A stretch of DNA of 7,594 nt from Candidatus Yonathbacteria bacterium (GCA_016201355.1 JACQCY010000047.1:1-7594); one strand, 5' to 3'. Shown: positions 1-6,436, counted from the stretch's first letter. Translations and numbers: made by a program. Notes: generated by a model from the sequence alone, not told the origin.

Positions 1-973
1 TCATATCTATCATTCCTTCATTTGACCCCGTTTCAATCACCACATCAATTTCGCTCGTGCGCCCCTCACGAATAAGGCTCGACACGGCCGTATTGTTGAT
101 AAGGAGTTCGTATGCGGGAATAAGTCCGCCCGATATACGCGGGATAAGGCGCTGAGAGAACACGCCAAGGAGACTCCCTGCAAGCTGGGTGCGAATCTGC
201 GCTTGTTGGTCGTGGGGAAACGAGTCAATGATGCGGTTGATCGTTTGAGAAGCGTTGTTGGTATGGAGGGTTGAAAGCACGAGATGCCCCGTCTCCGCCG
301 CGGTCACCGCGGCGGACATCGTTTCCAAATCGCGCATTTCACCAATCATAATAATATCCACATCTTGCCGAAATGCCGACTGAAGTCCTGTCTTAAAACT
401 TTGGGTATCTATACCCGCTTCGCGTTGGTCGATAATGGATTTCCCCGGAGCAAATAAATGTTCAATGGGATCCTCGATGGTCACGATATGTTCGGCCCGT
501 TCGCGGTTCATCAGTTCTATCATTGCCGCAAGTGTGGTTGACTTCCCTTGTCCGACAGGCCCCACGACGAGGAAAAACCCTTGTTTCTTTCTTGAGAACA
601 TTTCAAGAATAGGGGGCAAGTTGAGCTCCTCTATTGTTTTGATTTGCGAAGGAATCGAGCGGAGCGCAATACCTACCGCGTTCTTTTGGAAAAAGGCATT
701 GCCACGAAAACGCGCTTTGCTATAAAAGTTGTAAGAGAAATCAATCTCTTTGTTCGCAAAAAATTGTTCTTTGAAATCAGGACTGAGGAGCTCGCTCATA
801 AATCCCATTGTGTCCTCTGCGGTCAAGGCGCGACTATTCATAAGGGGGATTAAATTGCCCGAAACACGAAATGTGGGGTACCGTCCTTCTGAAAAATGAA
901 TATCGGAAACACCCTCAGAAAGAGCCTTGGTGATCAAGTCTTCAAGCTCTTCTTTGTAATTATGGGCAGACAT
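1..973 (-). CDS. pilT: PilT, type IV pilus retraction ATPase (3' end cut by window edge)
   Basis: Cytoplasmic hexameric ATPase that powers pilus disassembly and retraction (twitching, DNA uptake). I translated 324 codons from ATG at 973; the frame is still open at base 1, so a short C-terminal part is missing (family length about 345-370 aa). Seen: an N-terminal PAS-like region (about 1-110, with SDIHFSEG near 23), Walker A GPVGQGKST (138-146), Asp box TIEDPIEH (165-172), Walker B DIIMIGEMRD (206-215), His box TGHLVLSTLHTNN (228-240), and SLIREGRTSEID (299-310), which matches the AIRNLIRE motif specific to PilT and separates it from PilB. The N-terminal MshEN-type domain and the linker of PilB are absent. 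Walker A has V and Q where T and S are usual; the catalytic K and S/T are kept. No Shine-Dalgarno sequence is visible; the ATG follows a pyrimidine-rich CCTATTTT. It lies 89 nt downstream of the response regulator and is probably cotranscribed with it. Confidence 0.95.
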   Translation of the reverse strand, partial: MSAHNYKEELEDLITKALSEGVSDIHFSEGRYPTFRVSGNLIPLMNSRALTAEDTMGFMSELLSPDFKEQFFANKEIDFSYNFYSKARFRGNAFFQKNAVGIALRSIPSQIKTIEELNLPPILEMFSRKKQGFFLVVGPVGQGKSTTLAAMIELMNRERAEHIVTIEDPIEHLFAPGKSIIDQREAGIDTQSFKTGLQSAFRQDVDIIMIGEMRDLETMSAAVTAAETGHLVLSTLHTNNASQTINRIIDSFPHDQQAQIRTQLAGSLLGVFSQRLIPRISGGLIPAYELLINNTAVSSLIREGRTSEIDVVIETGSNEGMIDM

Positions 974-980
974 AAAATAG

Positions 981-1055
981 GAATTTTAAATTTCAAATTT
1001 TAAATCTCAAAACAAAAGCGGTACTAACCCTTGTATTATCTTGAAATTAAACATT
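981..1055. repeat. AT-rich bipartite intergenic repeat, copy upstream of pilT
   Basis: The 89-nt spacer between pilT and the response regulator holds two blocks found again in front of pilB. Block 1 is 981-1005 (starts GAATTTTAAATT, ends CAAATTTTAAAT) and differs from 3273-3297 at one base in 25. Block 2 is TTGAAATTAAACATT at 1041-1055, identical to 3350-3364. Block 1 sits 8-13 nt from the start codon in both cases. Part of the likeness could come from base composition, but the 15-base exact match with C and G positions, in the same order and orientation, points to a true repeat. Function unknown. Confidence 0.6.
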
Positions 1056-1062
1056 GTGGATT

Positions 1063-1470
1063 TTACTTCTCAAACGACTCCCCGCCTTGTAAAACTAACA
1101 GGACTTTTTCAACAACTTCAGAGGGAGTCGCTGACGCTTTGACCACATATCCATTCGCCCCTAATTCGCGACCTTTTTTAATATCGGCAGGCTGTCCAAG
1201 GTTGGAAAGAATAATAACCTTTGCCTCAGGCGCCAACTTCTCGCTTTTAATGACATTCAAAAGGTCAAAGCCATCCATAATTGGCATAACCACATCAAGG
1301 AGAATAATATCGGGAATAATTCCTCCCTTTAATTTATTGATCGCATCAACACCGCCAAAGGCTTGAATCACCTCAAACCCCTTTTCTTTAAATTTAAAGG
1401 TGTACATATCGAGGAGAAATTTATCATCATCAACAATAAAGACCTTTTTAATATTTTGTGTGTTTTCCAT
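1063..1470 (-). CDS. Stand-alone CheY-like response regulator (receiver domain only)
   Basis: A 135-aa single receiver domain with no output domain; it would signal by protein-protein contact after phosphorylation. Seen: acidic pocket D15/D16 (FIVDDDKF, 11-18), phospho-acceptor D59 in ILLDVVMP (56-63), switch Ser S89 (VIILSN, 85-90) and conserved lysine K111 (YVVKA). All key residues are present, so it should be phosphorylatable. It lies between pilB and pilT, 56 nt after the pilB stop, which suggests that it tunes the extension/retraction motors or the platform, as PilG/PilH-type regulators do in other T4P systems; this role is inferred from position only. No histidine kinase is in the window. 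The start at 1470 has no Shine-Dalgarno sequence; a TACAAT element lies 9 nt upstream, so a nearly leaderless transcript is possible besides readthrough from pilB. Confidence 0.93.
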   Translation of the reverse strand: MENTQNIKKVFIVDDDKFLLDMYTFKFKEKGFEVIQAFGGVDAINKLKGGIIPDIILLDVVMPIMDGFDLLNVIKSEKLAPEAKVIILSNLGQPADIKKGRELGANGYVVKASATPSEVVEKVLLVLQGGESFEK

Positions 1471-1479
1471 AATATATTT

Positions 1480-1510
1480 ATTGTACCATATCTCGTTAAC
1501 TCTTGTACAA
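1480..1510 (-). promoter_or_regulatory. Possible promoter of the response regulator gene
   Basis: On the minus strand TTGTAC (1510-1505) and TACAAT (1485-1480) are separated by 19 nt. The -10 matches consensus at 5 of 6 positions; the spacer is longer than ideal. Initiation about 7 nt after the -10 would leave only about 3 nt before the ATG at 1470. The -35 lies inside the palindrome TTGTACAA (1503-1510). Weak evidence in an AT-rich gap. Confidence 0.3.
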
Positions 1511-1526
1511 AGAATTTAAAAAATGC

Positions 1527-3260
1527 CTAGAGCCCTCCCACCTCGCTAAACGGCACGGTCCCCTCCATACATTTAAGTATAGCATCTTCTTTCATGGTAA
1601 GCATTCCTTTTTTGCGCGCGGCTTCCCAGAGATTTTCTTCATTTGGTTCGGAAAGAATGATCTTTTGAATCTCTTTGTCCACCGAAAATATTTCAAAGAC
1701 AGCGGTGCGTCCGCGCGTCCCCGTCGAACATTCAAGAGTGGGGACCGCTTCGTTCATTGGTCGTCCGAGTCCCAACTTATCTTTGTATATATTTGGCAAA
1801 TCTTCAAAATCTTTTTCGACCATTACCCCGAGCGCTCCTCCTTCGTCAGAAATCGCTTTTTGACCTCCGGGACAAATAGTTTTAACAAGTCGTTGAGCGA
1901 CAGAGAGAATGAGCGTAGGAGCAATAAGATACGGATCAATCCCCATATCAATAAGACGCGGAATGGCGCCGATAGAGGTATTGGTGTGAAGGGTTGAGAA
2001 GACAAGATGTCCCGTAAGCGCCGCTTGTATCGCAAGTTGCGCTGTTTCCTTGTCACGAATTTCTCCCACCATAATGATATCCGGGTCTTGACGAAGAATC
2101 GTGCGCAGTCCTGAAGCAAAGGTATAGCCAATCTCTGTCCTCACTTGAGACTGACTGACCCCCTCAATGCTGTATTCGACAGGGTCCTCAAGGGAGACAA
2201 TATTTTTTACTTCTTTATTGAACTCGTTTAACATCGAGTACAGTGTTGTTGATTTCCCCGCACCCGTTGGTCCCGCAATGAGAATAATGCCGTACGGTCG
2301 CTTCAATGCCTGACCAATCTCATCAAGAGCATCCTCTCGAAGGCCTAGTCCTTTTAGTGTCTTTATCCCTTTTTGCGTATCAAGAATACGCATCACGACC
2401 TTTTCTCCGTAGTAAGCGGGGAATGTTGATACGCGAAAATTAATTTTTTTTCCATCGATACGCGCGCTAAACCTTCCATCTTGAGGTTTTCTTTTTTCGT
2501 CAAGCTTCAAATTCGCAAGGATCTTTATGCGCGCCACCACTGAATTATGCACATCGACAGGAAGAATAAGACTCGTAAAGAGCTCCCCGTCAACACGAAA
2601 ACGCACGCGAATCTTTTCTCCCGTGTGTTCAATATGCACATCAGAAGCCCCTCCTTCGGTCGCATGCCTCAAAATAACGGCGGTGATCTTTGCCACCGGA
2701 GCATCCTCAATGACGCGCGCCTCTTTTTCTCCTTTTTTTTCTTCCGTCACTTCTCCCTCCTGAGGAGTACCTGTTTTTTCTTTTGCAATGTCGCCAATAT
2801 CTACTTCAAGCTCGGAGAGCGCTTTGGTCACTTCGTTCTTGAGTCCGCGGTAGCTTTCGATGACCGACAAAAAATCTTCTCCTGAAATAAGGAATATTTT
2901 GAATGGCATCCCGAGCTTGGTTGCAATAAATTGAAGCGCATCGCGCGCTTCGATGTTTTCAGGGTCGGTAATCCCAATTTCAAGAATTCCATTTACCACA
3001 CCAAGGGGCACAAAATTATAATAGGAAACGGAATCCTCGGGAATATATTTCAAGACTTCGGAAGGAATTCCTTTCCCTTTGAGGTCGCGCGTGGGAAGAT
3101 GGTAGTATAGACCGCGACCGCGCAAAATATCTTCCTTTTTAATCCCCGCATCCAAAAGCACCTTTTCAAAAGGCTCTCCTTCCTCAATACGATGCGACAG
3201 ATCGCTCTGCGTATTTTTTTTTATAATTCCATTGATTACGAATGTATCGAGGATGGACAT
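1527..3260 (-). CDS. pilB: PilB-like type IV pilus extension ATPase (GspE/PulE family)
   Basis: Hexameric cytoplasmic ATPase that drives pilin polymerisation. It is 577 aa, near normal PilB length. Seen in order: an N-terminal MshEN/T2SSE_N domain (about 1-140), a charged Lys/Glu linker (about 155-185), the N2 domain with SDVHIE (206-211) and FRVDGEL (221-227), Walker A GPTGAGKST (330-338), Asp box LEDPVEY (357-363), Walker B DIIMVGEIRD (394-403), His box TGHLVFSTLHTN (416-427) and QRLVKTICPGG (456-466). The family normally has two CxxC pairs that bind zinc after this point. Here only C463 remains from the first, and the second region reads LECSTGTRGR (509-518), with only C511, so the zinc site looks degraded or replaced. 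The C-terminal part (TAVFEI to the end) is intact. No Shine-Dalgarno sequence precedes the ATG; the 134-nt upstream gap holds an AT-rich repeat. It follows the pilMNO block and precedes the regulator and pilT. Confidence 0.95.
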   Translation of the reverse strand: MSILDTFVINGIIKKNTQSDLSHRIEEGEPFEKVLLDAGIKKEDILRGRGLYYHLPTRDLKGKGIPSEVLKYIPEDSVSYYNFVPLGVVNGILEIGITDPENIEARDALQFIATKLGMPFKIFLISGEDFLSVIESYRGLKNEVTKALSELEVDIGDIAKEKTGTPQEGEVTEEKKGEKEARVIEDAPVAKITAVILRHATEGGASDVHIEHTGEKIRVRFRVDGELFTSLILPVDVHNSVVARIKILANLKLDEKRKPQDGRFSARIDGKKINFRVSTFPAYYGEKVVMRILDTQKGIKTLKGLGLREDALDEIGQALKRPYGIILIAGPTGAGKSTTLYSMLNEFNKEVKNIVSLEDPVEYSIEGVSQSQVRTEIGYTFASGLRTILRQDPDIIMVGEIRDKETAQLAIQAALTGHLVFSTLHTNTSIGAIPRLIDMGIDPYLIAPTLILSVAQRLVKTICPGGQKAISDEGGALGVMVEKDFEDLPNIYKDKLGLGRPMNEAVPTLECSTGTRGRTAVFEIFSVDKEIQKIILSEPNEENLWEAARKKGMLTMKEDAILKCMEGTVPFSEVGGL

Positions 3261-3272
3261 AAGATAGGAGAA

Positions 3273-3364
3273 GAATTTTAAATTACAAATTTTAAATTTT
3301 AAATCAATGATTCAATTTTAAATTTTGTCATTTAGAATTCAATTAAAATTTGAAATTAAACATT
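3273..3364. repeat. AT-rich bipartite intergenic repeat, copy upstream of pilB
   Basis: Second copy of the element seen before pilT: block 1 at 3273-3297 (24 of 25 bases identical to 981-1005) and block 2 TTGAAATTAAACATT at 3350-3364 (identical to 1041-1055). Block spacing is 52 nt here and 35 nt at the pilT copy. Between and beside them are further AAATTT-type units. Immediately beyond, 3371-3390 has a GC-rich patch with TCGCGA (3379-3384) that stands out from its AT-rich surroundings. No convincing terminator was seen between the upstream gene and pilB. Confidence 0.6.
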
Positions 3365-3394
3365 TGAAATTACGAGCTTCGCGAGCGAGAACAT

Positions 3395-3742
3395 CTATTT
3401 CCCTAATTTCGTCTTCCATTCTGTTGGAACGAATGGATTGTCGCGACCAAGAGGCTCCTCGGGAATTTCTACGGAGAAATCTTTCAATTCGCGAAATGAT
3501 TGTGTGCTAAAGATTCCCACCGATGAGAGGACTGCGCTATTGAGGTCGCTCAATTCTTTAATGGTGCGCGCAAGATCGGTCCCCTCTACGATAGTCTGTT
3601 CCGTAGCTTTTGCGGTCACCTCTCCCCCGGGAGAGACGACACTTTGGTTCCTTGTAAACATCCAATATCCCACAACAAGAACACCCACCACAACAATACC
3701 TGTTCCTATGTTCATTATGAGTGTTTTTTGAGGTGTTTTCAT
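3395..3742 (-). CDS. Small bitopic membrane protein in PilP position of T4P operon
   Basis: A 115-aa protein with one strong transmembrane segment (about 12-29, followed by TRNQ), a short extracytoplasmic helical region (ARTIKELSDLNSAVLSS, 58-74) and a C-terminal tail DFSVEIPEEPLGRDNPFVP (88-106). The G-R-x-N-P-F motif resembles the R-x-P-F stretch in PilP-type proteins. I infer a PilP-like alignment subunit because it directly follows pilM, pilN and pilO; it has no lipobox cysteine and no PilP beta-domain, so orthology is not shown. Its ATG comes one base after the pilO stop (TAG-T-ATG), so translation is probably coupled. M10 is an alternative start, but M1 keeps the coupling and a basic residue before the membrane helix, so it is preferred. 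Confidence 0.8.
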   Translation of the reverse strand: MKTPQKTLIMNIGTGIVVVGVLVVGYWMFTRNQSVVSPGGEVTAKATEQTIVEGTDLARTIKELSDLNSAVLSSVGIFSTQSFRELKDFSVEIPEEPLGRDNPFVPTEWKTKLGK

Positions 3743-3743
3743 A

Positions 3744-4421
3744 CTATTTAGTTGATGATATTATCTCCCCACTCGGTCCACGAAGCGAATATGTTTCTAT
3801 CTCCATGGTATATCGATAAGAAATCGGTCCCCCCACTCCTTTCTTACTGTCACTTTTTTGTTCTTGAGGAGAAAAAGAAAGCGCCGTGATATTGATAAGC
3901 CCGAGACTTTTCTCCAAATCATTAAAAAAGATGAGCGCTTTTTCATACGAAGCGTTAAATGAAAACTTTGCTTTTGTTGTTACATATCTCTTTTCAGAAG
4001 AAACACCGGAAGGGGTAGCAGAAGACCCTTGCAAAAAAGACGGGAGGGTTATCAATCTTCCTTCGGGAGATTCTGTTTTGGAAGACGGTTGCCCATTCTC
4101 CGTTTTTTCGACACTGATACCTTCCAATACAATGCTGTTCAAAGCTCCTATATGAGATATATTATTGACAAAACGGACATCATCAATGGTCTCAGGGAGA
4201 AAGACATTGAACTTCTCGAGATTTACGGGATCGATCTTCGAAAGCTCCAGCTCCGTCTGTCCGATGAGCGCCTTGATTTTATCCGTTCCGTTTGAAGCTT
4301 CATTAAGCGTTCCCAAGAAAGCGCGTTTTGCCTCCATACGATAGTATGCGGGTCGCACATTCAAAAGAGTGAAACCGAGAGAGATAATGATCACGATAAT
4401 GTATAAAATTGGTCTAATCAT
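3744..4421 (-). CDS. pilO: PilO-like type IV pilus inner-membrane alignment protein
   Basis: 225 aa. PilO dimerises with PilN in the periplasmic/extracytoplasmic space and links the platform to the motor. Seen: a very short cytoplasmic N-terminus, one transmembrane helix (about 4-21), a helical/coiled segment (about 27-66), the PilO-type FNVFLPETIDDVRFVNNIS (71-89), a Ser/Thr/Pro/Glu-rich loop (about 107-143), and a C-terminal ferredoxin-like half with FNASYEKALIFFNDLEKS (155-172), the usual PilO sequence region where a small domain packs. The ATG overlaps the pilN stop (ATGA at 4421-4418), a sign of translational coupling; there is no separate Shine-Dalgarno sequence. The family call rests on topology, the LP and FxxDLE motifs and position; exact subfamily is uncertain because PilO sequences diverge strongly. 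Confidence 0.85.
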   Translation of the reverse strand: MIRPILYIIVIIISLGFTLLNVRPAYYRMEAKRAFLGTLNEASNGTDKIKALIGQTELELSKIDPVNLEKFNVFLPETIDDVRFVNNISHIGALNSIVLEGISVEKTENGQPSSKTESPEGRLITLPSFLQGSSATPSGVSSEKRYVTTKAKFSFNASYEKALIFFNDLEKSLGLINITALSFSPQEQKSDSKKGVGGPISYRYTMEIETYSLRGPSGEIISSTK

Positions 4422-5134
4422 AAAAAGTTAATTAGGGAACTCGTTGCTTTGTTTTCTTTCTTTGGGGTATTTACGGGAATGGTCGTAGTTGCCATCGCCC
4501 CCGCGGGAGAAAGAGGGGTCTCCATAATTGCCGATCCTCCTCCTGTCTTTATGTGCTTTTCATAAGAAAGGAGCGCTCGATCAAGGGACATTTCAAAACT
4601 AAAAGATACGCCTCCGTCTTTCGTGAGCTCTATATTGTCTATCGAAAAACCGAGAAGTTCTTTGCTCGCGCGAAAGACATCCGTCTGATACGCGAGAGAA
4701 GAATAGCTGGGAGACTCTCCTTTCAGAGACACGGCAAGCTTCCCGCCTTCGTCCTTAAAAATAAAATCTTTATACAGAATACTCTTAAGGGTATTCTGTG
4801 AAAGGAAATCAAAGATAGGAGATATGACAATATGCTTCTCTAATAGAGCACGCGCAAGATCGGCACGCGCGTTGAACACTTTCGCTTTGCCTATTTCTGG
4901 GGAGCCCTTGAGCGCGCGCTGAGCCATTTCGATCTCCCCTGTTTTCTTTTGTATATTTCTCGAAATGAAATCATCGTAAAAATAAATCCCTGTGTACGCG
5001 CCGACACTCGCCAAAAACAAAAGCACTGCGAGAAAACCGAGGACACTGCGCGGACGCGGGCGCGCAATAAATATATCCTCTTCTCCGAGAGGGCTTTTGG
5101 GGATAAATGATATTTTGGGAGAGCCTCCGTTCAT
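4418..5134 (-). CDS. pilN: PilN-like type IV pilus inner-membrane assembly protein
   Basis: 238 aa. PilN binds cytoplasmic PilM through a short N-terminal motif and pairs with PilO outside the membrane. Seen: ISFIPKSPL (8-16), which lies where PilN proteins carry their INLLP-type PilM-binding motif; a basic RPRPR just before one transmembrane helix (about 31-53); a helical/coiled segment (about 58-100); a compact domain with PIFDFLSQNTLKSILYKDF (106-124) and SYSSLAYQTDVFR (143-155), as in PilN C-terminal domains; then a Pro/Thr/Ser-rich tail (about 197-238) that looks disordered. The tail is longer than I would expect for the family. Gene order pilM-pilN-pilO supports the call. No Shine-Dalgarno sequence is visible; a perfect TATAAT lies 19 nt upstream of the ATG. 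Confidence 0.85.
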   Translation of the reverse strand: MNGGSPKISFIPKSPLGEEDIFIARPRPRSVLGFLAVLLFLASVGAYTGIYFYDDFISRNIQKKTGEIEMAQRALKGSPEIGKAKVFNARADLARALLEKHIVISPIFDFLSQNTLKSILYKDFIFKDEGGKLAVSLKGESPSYSSLAYQTDVFRASKELLGFSIDNIELTKDGGVSFSFEMSLDRALLSYEKHIKTGGGSAIMETPLSPAGAMATTTIPVNTPKKENKATSSLINFL

Positions 5135-5153
5135 AATATATGAATCAAATTAA

Positions 5154-5159
5154 ATTATA
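5154..5159 (-). promoter_or_regulatory. Candidate -10 element upstream of pilN
   Basis: A perfect TATAAT on the minus strand (5159-5154) in the 105-nt gap between pilM and pilN; a start about 7 nt later would leave a leader of about 13 nt. At the 17-nt spacing the -35 region reads TTCCAT, a poor match, so this is suggestive only. It could give a second start for the pilNOP block besides readthrough from pilM. Confidence 0.3.
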
Positions 5160-5192
5160 CCGCAATAAAACAGAAAATGGAATGTAAAATGC

Positions 5193-5227
5193 TTCAAATA
5201 ATTTTTAAAAATTTGAAATTTGAAATT
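5193..5227. repeat. AT-rich intergenic repeat tract between pilN and pilM
   Basis: A tract of AAATTTGAAATTTGAAATTC-type units (about 5208-5227) with TTTTTAAAA before it. It shares the AAATTT/GAAATT unit with the two bipartite repeats upstream of pilT and pilB but not their ordered two-block structure. It occupies most of the 105-nt pilM-pilN gap. Confidence 0.4.
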
Positions 5228-5239
5228 CTGCAAGGTATT

Positions 5240-6367
5240 CTATTCCCCCAATCCCCTCATTGCCGCGCCTATGGCAACAGAAAAATCCTGACCTATTTCC
5301 TTGAGTGTGGGAGTGAGAAATGCCGGCGTACTTACCCGCGCAAAGGGGTTCCCCAACAATATTTCTTTCCCCTGAAGATTTTGCTCTACAATCTTCCCCA
5401 TCCCCTTGAGACGCGAACCTCCACCGACAAGAATAATCTTGGAAAGGATGGTCCCGTGCTTACTTTCATAACTGTTCGCAAAACGCGCAGCTTCATTCAT
5501 AATATTAGAGGTAATGAGGTCGGCCGCCGTGGCAATATCACGACCTTCTTCTTCTCCCACCATCCCCACGCGACACTTCATCTGCTCTGCCTCATCAAAA
5601 GAAATGTTCAACGACTTTGATACAGCAAACGAAATATCTTGCCCTCCCATCGAAACCACATGCGATCCTCTCACCATCCCCTCATCAATGATGACCAATT
5701 TGGTTGATGCGGCGCCGATATCAATAATCATCAGCGAGGAGATTTCGCTTCCCGCGACAGAACGAAGGGTGCTGAATATCTCAATTTCAAAATGCGAAGG
5801 CGTGTCCGTGAGACCCAGCTCTTTTTTAATGACTTCATATTTCCTCATAACCTCTTTATGAATAGCGACGAGAATAACTTCCACCTTGCCAAGAGAGGGT
5901 GCCCCGCTATCAGCAACGGTCTTTGGCTTCACTTCTTTTTTTCTTTTCGGGATGATCCACCAATCCAAAAGAACATCGGCAAGTGGCACCGGGATGTATC
6001 TTCGCGCTTCAAGGGGGACCATCGTATCAAGCTGTCCCTTCCCCACATCGGGAAATTCGACCACGGAAAGAAGGCTCGAGCTAAAAGGTATCGCGAAAGA
6101 CACATGATGAATGACTATTCCTGTCTCGCGCAAAAGGTCGCGGAGGGCTTCTGCTATTCTCTCGGGGGGCATATTAGTCGCCTGCCCCAAAGAAACTCCC
6201 GCGCGCGGACCGAGAGAAATCTCTCCATAGTTTTGGAGGACCGCTTTATCGTCGGTTTTTTTGATTTCAATGATTTTGATAGACGATGAGCCGATATCAA
6301 TACCAACCACACTCCCCCTATGTCCACTTGAAAAAATTTTCTTAATCGATTCTAAAATTGAAGACAT
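5240..6367 (-). CDS. pilM: PilM, actin-like cytoplasmic ATPase of type IV pilus platform
   Basis: Actin/FtsA-fold protein that binds ATP and the N-terminus of PilN, linking cytoplasmic motor and membrane platform. With the ATG at 6367 it has 375 aa. Seen: an amphipathic N-terminal helix (SSILESIKKIF), phosphate-1 motif VVGIDIGSSSIKI (20-32), the PilM-type 1C region with FPDVGKGQLDTMVPLEARRYIPVP (105-128 in steps), phosphate-2 MIIDIGAASTKL (213-224), and adenosine motif ILVGGGSRLKG (312-322). The frame also stays open upstream to a GTG at 6427, adding 20 residues. I prefer 6367 because an AAGGTGG sits 9 nt before it, the N-terminus then looks like other PilM proteins, and the extra 20 codons lie inside an inverted repeat. 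First gene of the T4P block; divergent from comF; likely controlled by the leader hairpin described separately. Confidence 0.93.
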   Translation of the reverse strand: MSSILESIKKIFSSGHRGSVVGIDIGSSSIKIIEIKKTDDKAVLQNYGEISLGPRAGVSLGQATNMPPERIAEALRDLLRETGIVIHHVSFAIPFSSSLLSVVEFPDVGKGQLDTMVPLEARRYIPVPLADVLLDWWIIPKRKKEVKPKTVADSGAPSLGKVEVILVAIHKEVMRKYEVIKKELGLTDTPSHFEIEIFSTLRSVAGSEISSLMIIDIGAASTKLVIIDEGMVRGSHVVSMGGQDISFAVSKSLNISFDEAEQMKCRVGMVGEEEGRDIATAADLITSNIMNEAARFANSYESKHGTILSKIILVGGGSRLKGMGKIVEQNLQGKEILLGNPFARVSTPAFLTPTLKEIGQDFSVAIGAAMRGLGE

Positions 6368-6370
6368 TGG

Positions 6371-6379
6371 ATTATACCA
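6371..6379 (-). promoter_or_regulatory. Exact extended -10 (TGGTATAAT) just before pilM ATG
   Basis: On the minus strand 6379-6371 reads TGG-TATAAT, a perfect TGnTATAAT. It ends only 3 nt before the pilM ATG, so transcription from it would begin at or inside codon 1-2 and could not make a normal pilM mRNA. It may be chance in the AT-rich ribosome-binding-site spacer, or a site where polymerase binding interferes. Confidence 0.25.
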
Positions 6380-6383
6380 CCTT
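6377..6383 (-). promoter_or_regulatory. Ribosome-binding site of pilM, half inside hairpin stem
   Basis: AAGGTGG on the minus strand (6383-6377), one mismatch from AAGGAGG, 9 nt before the ATG at 6367. It decides the start over the upstream GTG at 6427, which has no such site. Its first four bases are the last four bases of the 3' arm of the inverted repeat. Confidence 0.6.
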
Positions 6384-6436
6384 GAATTGCGAAACTCGTC
6401 GAAATGTGTGGCGAGAAAGAGTTTCACAATTCAAGG
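6380..6436 (-). promoter_or_regulatory. 18-bp inverted repeat / leader hairpin upstream of pilM
   Basis: Plus-strand arms are CCTTGAATTGCGAAACTC (6380-6397) and GAGTTTCACAATTCAAGG (6419-6436), with a 21-nt loop (6398-6418). They are complementary at 17 of 18 positions. In RNA of the pilM sense the odd pair is U·G, so the whole stem forms; in the comF sense it is C·A and does not pair. The stem would take up the AAGG of the pilM ribosome-binding site, so it could limit translation until melted or bound by something. As DNA it could also be an operator for the divergent pilM/comF pair. There is no T-run, so it is not a simple terminator. Confidence 0.75.

Noticed and set aside
435..853. Plus-strand open frames of 69-96 codons
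   Set aside because: They lie antisense inside pilT, whose frame is continuous with all ATPase motifs.
974..1062. CRISPR array from repeated AT-rich units
   Set aside because: Repeats are low-complexity, irregularly spaced and there are no unique spacers of even length.
1503..2885. Several open frames of 62-164 codons within the pilB span, on both strands
   Set aside because: Shadows of the pilB frame; none shows a domain, a ribosome-binding site or membrane features.
4418..4421. UGA recoding as glycine
   Set aside because: pilN ends at UGA in a normal ATGA overlap with pilO, and no in-frame UGA is needed to extend any conserved domain.
5177..6289. Plus-strand frames of 73-165 codons antisense to pilM
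   Set aside because: pilM is complete and convincing; the antisense frames have no recognisable features.
6368..6427. A 20-codon longer pilM starting at GTG 6427
   Set aside because: No ribosome-binding site before the GTG; the added residues fall inside the inverted repeat, and the family N-terminus fits the ATG at 6367.
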